Assembly (NCBI GenBank): GCA_023548195.1
Contig: JAJHZJ010000579.1
Coordinates: forward strand, 1,466,084-1,530,083
Origin: Bettongia penicillata ogilbyi
Taxonomy: Eukaryota > Chordata > Mammalia > Diprotodontia > Potoroidae
Direction: 5' to 3'
Length of the DNA stretch: 64,000 nt
How positions within the stretch are numbered: position 1 is the stretch's first letter; each line of letters starts with the position of its first letter. Under the pieces are notes generated by a model. The model was not told the DNA's origin and made no database searches. It worked only from the letters and a program-made list of their open reading frames with translations. The translations under genes were made by a program, and so were the position numbers. Below are positions 56,184 to 64,000 of this stretch, piece by piece.

Positions 56184-56970
56184 ATGAAAACATCTGCAAA
56201 GATGGTTCCACTCACCATCGGCACATGGAACATGTGCACAGTAATAGACAATACAAAATCCAGTAGACCTGAAAGAACTGCTCTTGTTGCAAGAGAAATC
56301 AATAGGTATCGCATCCAAATAGCAGCCCTGAGTGAAACAAGCTTGGCAAATGAAGGCCAGCTTACTAAGGTTGGAGTTGGACACACCTTTTTCTGGAGAG
56401 GGGGCAATGAAGGGGAGAGCCGTGAAGCTGTTATGGGTTTTGCAATCAAAACCAATCTAATCAGCAAGCTGTCATGCCTACCAAAAGGAGTGAATGACAG
56501 GCTCATGACAATGCAATTGCCAGTCACAAAAAAACGCCATGCCACCATCATCAGTGCCTATGCTCCCACCAGGAAAAACCCTGATGAAGTCAAAGAAAAT
56601 TGTATGAAGACCTGGAGACCCTTATCATCAATGTGCCAAAAGAGGACAAGCTTATCGTTCTGAGTGACTTTAATGCTAGAGTAGGCTCAGACTACCAGAC
56701 TTGGCAGGGAGTCCTAGGGAGGAATAGAGATGGAAGCAGCAATAGCAATGGTCATTTACTGCTGAAGACTTGTACATCACATGACCTTCTTATCACCAAC
56801 ACTGTCTTCCATTTACCTAAATGCAACAAAACTTCATGGATGCACCCTTGCAGCAAACACTGACATCTAACAGATTATGTGATTGTAAGGAGAAGAGACA
56901 AATAAGATGTGAGAGTGACAATAGCAATGTGTGGTACAGAGTGCTGGACTGATCATAGACTTATCCTTCC
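56184..56970 (+). pseudogene. RTE-like LINE endonuclease domain
   Basis: Two overlapping frames (56184-56600 and 56600-56863) carry the endonuclease motifs in order: GTWN near the start, ALSETS, SAYAPT, then LSDFNARVG after a frameshift near 56600, and TSWMHP. The terminal D-H pair (TDHRLIL, about 56947-56967) is present in a third frame. The acidic and histidine residues needed for nicking target DNA are visible, but the frame is interrupted. Confidence 0.85.
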
Positions 56971-57085
56971 CAAGTTAAATATTCGCATTCATCAAAAGTG
57001 CCACCCCCAAGGCAAAATGACTACCAGAAGAATTAATGTCAACCAATTAGGGCTCTTTTCTGAGCATGAATAGTTTGCTGCTGAC

Positions 57086-59290
57086 TTGGACGGAAAATTG
57101 AGCCAACACTCAACAATTGAGCCAGTTGGCAAAACTGGAGCAGAAAAGGAGTGGGTAGCTTTCAGAGATTTGGTGTACAGCACTGCATTTGCTCATCTGG
57201 GTCAGAACGCTCACAAACACCAAGACTGGTTTGATGAAAATGATGGGGAAATTCAGAAGCTGCTAAATGAAAACCGAGAACTCCACAAGATTTACCAGCA
57301 GGATAGTTCATTCACCTCTAAGAAGGCAGTATTTAATTCCATCAAAGCTTAGAGAGATGCAGGATTCCTGGCTCAGTAAGAAGGCAGATGAAATTTCAGT
57401 TTTATGCCGATATTAACAATCCCAAACGCTTGTATGATTCCCTGAAAGATATTTATGGACCAAAAACCTATGGTGCATCACAACTCCTCAGTGCTGATAG
57501 AGCCACATTGAGTAGTGATAAGGACATGATCCCAGAGAGATGGGCTGAACACTTCCATAGTGTTCTCAACAGACCATCATCGATCAGTGCTGAGGCCATT
57601 GACCCTTTACCTCAGGTTGAAGTCAATCCCTCCTTAAAGGAACTGTTAACTGAAGAAGAGGTTTATTCTATTCCAGCTGAGATTTACAAAGTAGGGGGAC
57701 CATTACTCATACATAAGCTGACTGAAATTTTCCAGGTTATATGGCAAGAGGAGGTTATCCCCTAGGAGTTGAAGTATGCCTCCATTGTCCATCTCTATAA
57801 GGGTAAAGGGAATAGGTTGTCCTTCGACAATCATAGAAGGATCTTTCTCCTATTCACTGCTGGCAAAATTCTTGCTAGAGCCCTCCTTAAAAGGCTGATC
57901 CTTCACCTGGAAGATGGTCATATACCTGAGAGTCAGTGTGGCTTCAGAAAGGGGTGAGGAACACTTGATATGGTGTTTGCTGACTGATAACTCCAGGAGA
58001 AATGCCAGGAGCAGAACAGAGGTCTGTACAGAATGTTTGTAGATCTGACCAAGGTCTTTGACACTGTTACTCATGAGGGCTCATGGAAAATTGTGTCAAA
58101 ATTTGGTTTCCCAGAGAAGTTCATCAATACCATATGTCAATTTCATGATAGAATGTTTGCCTGGGTTCTGGACAATGGACAAAGCTCTTCATGCCTTCCC
58201 AGCCACTAATGGAGTAAAACAGGGCTGTGTCCTTGCTCCCATGCTTTTTAGCACAATGTTTTCAGCCATACTTTCAGTGAGGATGAATATGGCAACAAGG
58301 TCAACTACTGTACTGATGGTAAGTTCTTTAATTTGAAAAGGCTACAAGCCAAGACCAAAGTGGAGGGATTGTTAGTGCATGATTGTCTGTTTGCAGATGA
58401 TTGTGTGCTCCATGCAGCCTCTGAAGCTGAGATACAATAAAGCATGGATCAATTCTCTGCTGCCTATGCTAATTTTGGCCTCATAATTAACACCAAATGA
58501 ACACAAGCACTCCATCAGTCACCACCACACCATACGTATGGGGAACCATCCGTTACAACAAATGGAGAAATTTTGAATGCTGTGGATAAGTTCACTTACC
58601 TTGGTAGTGTACTTTCCAGGGATGTACACATTGACAATGAAGTTGATGCATGCATTGCCAGAGCTAGCTCAGTATTTGGGAGACTCAGAAGAAAAGTTTG
58701 GGAGAGAAGAGGTATTAGACTGACTACCAAATTGAAGGTCTACAGAGCCATTGTGCTGACTTCATTGTTGTATGCCTGTGAAAATGGACAGTCTACCAGT
58801 GCCATGCCAGGAAACTGAATCATTTCCATTTCAACTGTCTTAGGAAGCTTCTGAGAATCACCTGGCACAATAAGGCACCAGACACTGAAGTCCTTATTGG
58901 AGCTGAACTGCCAAGTATTCAAACTAAGCTTCAGAGAGTGCAACTCCAATGGGCTGGCCATGTTGTTCCAATGCAAAATGTACACTTGCCAAAAAGACTA
59001 TTTTATGGAGAACTTGCATGGGGCAAGTGATCACGTGGTGACCAGAGAAACAATACAAGGACACTCTCAAGAACTTTGGATTTGACTGTGTGACATGGGA
59101 GACACTGGCACAGGACCACTCAGCATGGTGTGCCCACATAAGAAAAGGTGCTGTGCTCTTTGAGCAAAGCAGAATTGAGACAGCAAAAAGTAAACGCAGG
59201 ATGTCCAGATTTGAGATACTCACTCCAAATATTCACAAAGATATTTGTGCCCAATCTATGGTAGAGCATTCTGAGCTCATATTGGTTTGA
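57086..59290 (+). pseudogene. RTE-like LINE reverse-transcriptase and C-terminal region
   Basis: Frame pieces at 57086-57352, 57388-57765, 57769-57957, 58058-58336, 58573-58818 and 59090-59290 follow one another in order. Motifs include PAEIYKVGGPLL, YKGKGN, ESQCGFRKG (57928-57955), NGVKQGCVLAPMLF (about 58210-58251), the catalytic FADD at 58390-58401, KFTYLGSVLS and LLYACE. The FADD box is intact. Stops and shifts elsewhere show that the element is dead. Confidence 0.88.
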
Positions 59291-59375
59291 TCAGCCACAG
59301 TCGGACACACTGAAACTTCACTTTACAATGGCGATTTCATTTTGATCCTCTTCAAAGACGAAGGACGACAACTGC

Positions 59376-60330
59376 CAGATTCTTCCTGTGACCACTTGCT
59401 CCACTTGTATGTGTTCGATCCATACTATAGACAATACTCATAGAATTCTATTTCTCACATTCTGGAGCTGTTTCTATGACATAATGGATGGCTGTGTTTT
59501 TAAAATGGCAACAATACATTTATTACAAATTGACTGTACTAGTGTTAGCACCAAGGGACATACTCCTAGCAAATATACTGAAGCTTTCCTATATTCTATG
59601 TTTGCAAATATGGCAGAACAAGGGACATTAAAATGGAAATTATTGTTTATGAGCACCTATTCACATGTATAATGGAAAGACATGGGCACTCTTTTCACTG
59701 ACTACCTTAAATAATTATCCAAGGACATATTCTACAGACTATAATTCAAGGACAAATTGTAGATAATTATCAAAGAAGAGGGTTTTCAGATAATTATTCA
59801 AGGATAGAGTTTTTAAAATTTGTCCATCAAACAAAGTAAAGGTTACAGATACATTGTGAATTGCTTTATACCAATTTTGGGAAAATGACAAGATGAGTAC
59901 AATCTTCACAATCCAGTACTCTAAAGCACTACAGCAAAAGTCATTCTTTGATGAAAACCATTTGTAAGTTTCCTTTGAATCTGTGTTCAGATCTCTCATG
60001 GTACTTTGTACCTCTCTTGAGCACATGGTATGCTCTACTTTGCATTATATTTACACCCATGTCATCTCCCCTCCTAGGCTATACATCCCTTGAGGGTATT
60101 AAGTACATCTTACTCTTCATGGTTTTCTCTGAAACATGAGTATTGCCATACTCATAGAAAATGATGAAGTTGAGCTAAATTCAGAAAAAGGATGAGGATC
60201 ATAGCAGTGTTAGCAGAGAAGCATAAAAAGTTATTTGGCATCTCAGTCCCCTCTTATGAACTTCCCTATTACTGGTAAGGATTATATCTAATCCATTGCC
60301 AAGTCTGGTCATTTGTACCTTCACAATACT
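59376..60330. other. No recognised gene
   Basis: AT-rich with short imperfect repeats of 'gataattatcaagga' type (about 59706-59805). No SINE or LINE motifs. Confidence 0.4.
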
Positions 60331-60334
60331 ATGT

Positions 60335-60395
60335 GTGTGCACACACATATTACATTATATAATATTATATATACATACACACACACACACACTTT
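60335..60395. repeat. TG/CA and TA low-complexity repeat
   Basis: Short GTGTGC/ACACAT run followed by AT-rich and (CA)n sequence. Confidence 0.8.
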
Positions 60396-60404
60396 CTATT
60401 CACA

Positions 60405-61000
60405 CAACTGCCTCCCTGCAAGCCTTCAACATCTCACGCCTCTCCGTTGGTCTCACTGCTCAGATCTCTTCCTATTCCAGTATATTTTCCGCTCAGATAC
60501 CAAAATTATCTTCCTATATCACCTCTCTACTCAAAAGCTGCAGTGACTCCCTATTACCTCTAGAATCAAATGTAAAATCCTTTCTTTGGCTTTAAAAGCC
60601 CTTCACAAAATGTACCTTACCTACTTTTCCATACTTCTTATACTTTACTCTCCTCTATGTCTTCTACAATTAAGCCACACAGTCCCCATGTCTGAGATTC
60701 TCTCCCTCTCTCCTCATTCCTACCTCCTGACTTCCCTAAACTCTTTCAGAATTCGTTCAGATCTGACCTTCTGCAAAGGCCTATCCAGGTTCACTCGCCT
60801 TCCCTGACCGTTAGTGCCTACCCTCTGAGAATATCTCCCATTTACACTGTGCATATCTTAAATGTTTGTGGCCTCCCTCATTATAAAATGAACTCTTTTC
60901 CTTGAGTGAAGAGAATATTTTTGACTTTCTTTATGTTCCCCAGCTCTTAGCACAGTGTCCTGCACATAGCAGGAACCTGAGAAATGCTTGTCAAATTTCT
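60405..61000 (+). mobile_element. L2 LINE 3' part
   Basis: Sense wording: 'aaaagctgcagtgactccctattacc', 'ttggctttaaaagcccttcac' (the YKALH motif as FKALH), 'ccttccctgaccgttagtgcc' and 'ctcttagcacagtgtcctgcacatagc'. The short frames at 60296-60807 are pieces of L2 RT (LALKALHKMYLTYFS). Confidence 0.8.
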
Positions 61001-61463
61001 GATAGTCATCACTATTTGGTACAGCACAGGTAGGGATAATGTTGTATAACACATAGCATAAAAATCATAATGTTTTATTGCTCTCTTCATGCCAATTACA
61101 TTAAGTACTAAGGAGTTCTGAAATTATTCATGCAATGAGATTTTTGGGTATACCCATTTTAATCTGTAATACTCCATACAGAACTCTGTTGTTTGTAGTC
61201 CCTGCAGGGAATACCCAGAATTAGAAGGCATCCCTCCTATCCTCAAGAACTTAAAATCTAGTTGAGGATTTTTCTAATTAATGTTTTAAGGAGTATGACA
61301 ATTATGGCTGAGAAATTCAGCTCTGCCAATATTTATTAAATATCTACTGTGTGTGAGGCATTGGGCCACTGTGCTCAGGAGAGCCCTGAGAAGAAGCTCT
61401 GAGACATTATGTCTTACAACATTGTGTTAAGGACTGTGAGAAGGTGTATTCAGCAGGAGTATA
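61001..61463. other. No gene; short L2/MIR-like piece
   Basis: 'tatttattaaatatctactgtg' at about 61330-61355 resembles an antisense L2 or MIR end. The remainder is unassigned. Confidence 0.4.
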
Positions 61464-61476
61464 TTTGCGGTTAAGG
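61464..61476. repeat. Target-site duplication, left copy (SINE)
   Basis: TTTGCGGTTAAGG here against TTTGTTGTTAAGG at 61806-61818; two mismatches in 13 bp. Confidence 0.8.
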
Positions 61477-61805
61477 GGCAACTAGGTAATGCAGTGGATA
61501 GAGCGCCAGTGCAGGTGGCAGTGGTAGTGGTAGTCAGGAGGACCTGAGTTCAAATCTCAATTCAGACACTTGACACTCACTAGCTGTGTGACCTTGGGCA
61601 AGTCACTTAACCCCAGTTGCCTCATCCTGGATCATCTCCAGTCATCTTGATGAATCTCTGGTTACTTAATTCAGATGGCTCTGGAGGAGAAGTGAGGCTG
61701 GTGAGGCACAGCCTTCTCTCACTCAAAACAAAGTCAAGTGCAAGTCTTATCATTATTTCTCTGATGGCATGGTCTTCTTTGGCAACGAAGAACAAACACA
61801 CACAA
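61477..61805 (+). mobile_element. Marsupial SINE with RTE-like tail
   Basis: Head 'ggcaactaggtaatgcagtg', with a GGTAGT/GTGGTA tandem expansion near 61515-61535, then the usual body and the terminus 'caacgaagaacaaacacacaca'. It is bounded by a worn 13-bp duplication. Confidence 0.9.
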
Positions 61806-61818
61806 TTTGTTGTTAAGG
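61806..61818. repeat. Target-site duplication, right copy (SINE)
   Basis: TTTGTTGTTAAGG, partner of 61464-61476. Confidence 0.8.
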
Positions 61819-61999
61819 AGTTTATAATTCCACAGTGATCCTTATTCTTCCTGACATGAACAGAACACAACAACTGAATATGTATCTAATTAACCCATAA
61901 ATAGAAGTGCAATGAATGGAAGAAGAGGACATAGGACAAATATGCCTAGGAATAGTAGATGTGATAAATTGGAGAATAGAAATATGCATTAGCTTCCCA

Positions 62000-62230
62000 A
62001 CCAAACAGCTATGTGACACAGTGAATAGAGTATTTGACATGGGTGGGAAGACCAGGGTTCAGATACTTACTAGCTGTGTGACCCTTAATATCTGTCTACC
62101 TCAGTTTCGTCTTCTGAAAAAATAAGCATAATAATAACACCTAGCTCCCAAGATTGCTGCAAGGACAAAATGAACTCATATTTGCAAAGTGCCTTAAAGT
62201 GCTATGTAAACTCTAGTTCCTATCATTGCC
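62000..62230 (+). mobile_element. Marsupial CORE-type SINE
   Basis: Sense: head 'aaacagctatgtgacacagtg', 'cttactagctgtgtgaccc', 'ataataataacacctagctccc' and 'aaagtgctatgtaaactctag'. Confidence 0.8.
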
Positions 62231-62640
62231 ATTATCCTTACTTCTGCTAAGGATAATTTTATTTATACATTTACCCAATCTAGGAATCTTGGCTTCACCT
62301 TTGAGCTTTTCCTCTGTTACACGAAGACTTGTCTGCAGTGGCTGTATCTTTCCAATTCATCCCTTATAATCCCATTCCTTGATGCCTGTAGTTACTGTCT
62401 AACTATCGGTTGCTATCAAGTTCTCTCCCCTCCATTCCATTTTATACCCAGATAAGTCACCGGATTAATCTCCCACAAACAACTTGTTTATAATCATGTC
62501 TTTCCCTTGCTCTGCTGGTTTAACTCTGCATCTTGACATTCAAAATTCTCTACAATCTGGGTTTACTTTTTAACCTGCCCATCCATTTAATTCTTACTAC
62601 TTGTCTAGTCACATTATTCATTAAGTACCTACTCACTGGG
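62231..62640 (+). mobile_element. L2 LINE fragment
   Basis: Sense wording: 'taggaatcttggcttcacctttg', 'caattcatcccttataatccc', 'gattaatctcccacaaacaac' and 'cattcaaaattctctacaatctggg'. Confidence 0.7.
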
Positions 62641-62759
62641 TGAAAGGATTTTAATTCTGGTAGCTAGGAGGGGGACCATAAGTATGAATATATTAATTTG
62701 CTTAACCCATTTTCACCTAACCACATATCAGAAAGCTAGGGGCTCTAAGGGAATCAGCA

Positions 62760-62889
62760 GGTCACATAGGATCATAGGCTTGTGACTTAAAGGGTCCTTG
62801 GAGGTTATCAAATCCAAGTCCATCATTTTACAGATGAAGAAGCTAAAGCCCAGAGAGGTGAAAGTGTTTGATCTGGGGGGACACAGCTG
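62760..62889 (-). mobile_element. MIR3-like fragment
   Basis: 'ggatcataggcttgtgactt', 'gtccatcattttacagatgaagaag' and 'cccagagaggtgaaagtg'. Confidence 0.55.
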
Positions 62890-63230
62890 ATGTCTGCGGT
62901 TAGAGAAGAAAGATGATGAGATCAGTTTTGGACAGGTTAAGTTTCAGATGTTTACAGGACAGCCAGTACAAGATGCTCAGTTGACGGTTGGTGATGTGAG
63001 ACTGGAGGTCAGGAGAGAGGTAAAGGTTAGATAAAAATATGCGAGAATTATCTGGATGAAGATGACAATCTAATGAGAGCTAATAGGATCTCCAAGAGAA
63101 ATAGTATAGAGAGAAGAGAATATAGGAAGGACACCCAGTTAGTGGACATGACCTAGGGTAAGATCCAGTCAAGGAAACTGAGAAGGAGCTAGTAGACAGG
63201 AATGAGGAAAACCAATGAGAGGAATGAAGT
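62890..63230 (-). mobile_element. L2 LINE fragment (RT region)
   Basis: Antisense L2 RT wording: 'tgatgagatcagttttggacaggttaag', 'caggacagccagtacaag' and 'agaagagaatataggaaggacac'. It covers the same part of L2 as 195-860. Confidence 0.7.
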
Positions 63231-63249
63231 TCCAACAGTGATGGCAAAA

Positions 63250-63735
63250 GGGAAAATAACCGCCAGGGATAGGACTAAAGGTGCCCCAAGACTTTGCGCT
63301 TGGTCCTATACTGTTAGACATCTTCATCATAAATAGCATGAATCTCTAACAGAACTGGAATCCAAAAGGATCTTGACATAATAATATTTGGGGTCAAATC
63401 TAATGAAATAAAGTTGGGTAGAGATAAATCTAAACTCTTATACTTGGGATTTAAAAATTCACTTAATAGCTACAAGATGAGAAAGGGGCATGAATACAGA
63501 GAAAAACTGTTTAAATAATCTGGGGGTGGGGCACCAAGAAGAAGCAAGATGAAGTTAGTGGATTGCAAGCTTAACATGAATCAGCATTGTGATGAGGTAG
63601 TTATAAAAGACTGATGCTGTCTGAACCTGCCCTAATTGAGGCATAGCTTCCAGGAGCAAGGAGGAGATGGGGCCTCTGTTGTATGCCCTGATGTCAAGAG
63701 GCTGGGAACAGATGAATCCTCTAGAGTGGAAATGA
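63250..63735 (+). mobile_element. CR1/L3 LINE fragment (RT to C-terminus)
   Basis: Sense: 'gcgcttggtcctatactgttagacatcttcatc' (LGPILxDIFI), 'gatctcgacaa-type' wording near 63370, 'ctaaactcttatacttgggat', and 'attgaggcatagcttccagg'. Many stops. Confidence 0.7.
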
Positions 63736-64000
63736 GAACTAATAAAACAAACTATAGGGGATGGCAAAGACTAAATTAGTTTCACCATCTAAGGAGAGAA
63801 GGAGTTATGAGCAAGTATTATCAAGAGCAAGACTGTTGGAAAGGCTAGTATGTATAATTGCATCCAATTTTAACAACTGTTCATCAGTGACAGTTACATT
63901 TTAAAATTACACTGCAGCAAAAAAAAAAAAAAAAAGGAAATAAAGTGGATGCCTTGGACATACATGGGAGCACAGACCTATAGTCTCTGATGCCAGGAAA

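Larger units (their letters stand above)
56100..59375 (+). mobile_element. RTE-like LINE, near full-length, inactivated
   Basis: About 3.3 kb, which is close to the usual length of RTE-clade LINEs. It has one broken ORF in which an apurinic-type endonuclease is followed by a reverse transcriptase, then a short 3' UTR ending 'tcttcaaagacgaaggacgacaac'. There is no ORF1 upstream, as is typical of RTE. Several frameshifts and stops (near 56600, 56870, 57070, 57350, 57765, 57955, 58340, 58820) inactivate it. The conserved N-terminus (TIGTWNMCTV) and the YACE-containing C-terminal part point to an RTE/RTEX-type family distinct from BovB. The subtype is not certain. No poly-A tail is present. Confidence 0.85.

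Noticed and set aside
56120..56551. Minus-strand frame of 143 codons
   Set aside because: Antisense of the RTE endonuclease region, which has clear motifs on the plus strand.

Overview
The window reads as intergenic or intronic DNA from a marsupial genome. The main evidence is the abundance of short elements headed by the marsupial tRNA-like SINE sequence (GGCAGCTAGGTGGTGCAGTG and derivatives), together with old L2, MIR and CR1/L3 copies, RTE-clade LINEs and a marsupial-type L1. A SINE subfamily with a GAAGGAYGAACACA tail makes an Australian marsupial more likely than an American one, but that part is a weak inference. I recognise no host protein-coding exon, tRNA, rRNA or CRISPR array. Almost every short open frame is repeat-derived, low-complexity or chance.

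The highlight is a full-length, apparently young half-L1 (HAL1-type) retrotransposon on the minus strand at 46143-49022. It has a GC-rich 5' UTR starting with a YY1-like site, one intact 366-codon L1 ORF1, about 1 kb of purine-rich 3' UTR, no ORF2, an A/T-rich tail and a perfect 13-bp target-site duplication. A second, decayed copy with the same ORF2-less layout lies on the plus strand at 5619-8141. The shared layout shows this is a family rather than a chance deletion.

Layout. 1-5.6 kb: L2, L1 3' fragments and SINEs. 5.6-8.1 kb: old HAL1 copy with a GACA/GATA microsatellite. 8.8-11.6 kb: a CR1/L3 LINE split by an LTR-like block and a SINE. 12-28 kb: scattered L2, MIR and SINEs, an RTE reverse-transcriptase fragment at 20.9-21.3 kb and large TC/AC microsatellites. 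29.3-32.8 kb: a CR1/L3 copy interrupted by a hAT-like piece, an LTR-like block, a SINE and an antisense L2. 32.85-33.5 kb: an RTE 3' end followed by a purine microsatellite. 33.5-37.1 kb: L2 copies, one of them split by an antisense L1. 37-41 kb: MIRs and a repeat-poor island. 40.9-46.1 kb: antisense CR1/L3 and L1. 46.1-49.0 kb: young HAL1. 50-55 kb: L2, an uncharacterised repeat carrying a SINE, and antisense L1. 56.1-59.4 kb: a near full-length but broken RTE-like LINE. 60-64 kb: L2, SINEs and CR1/L3.

The elements appear to work as donor and dependent pairs. One SINE subfamily shares its 3' terminus with the RTE-like LINE at 56-59 kb. A second ends like BovB-type RTE elements. HAL1 would need ORF2 protein from full-length L1. 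Repeat class assignments rest on remembered consensus patterns and visible protein motifs. Boundaries are mostly good to about 10-30 bp, except where a target-site duplication is stated.
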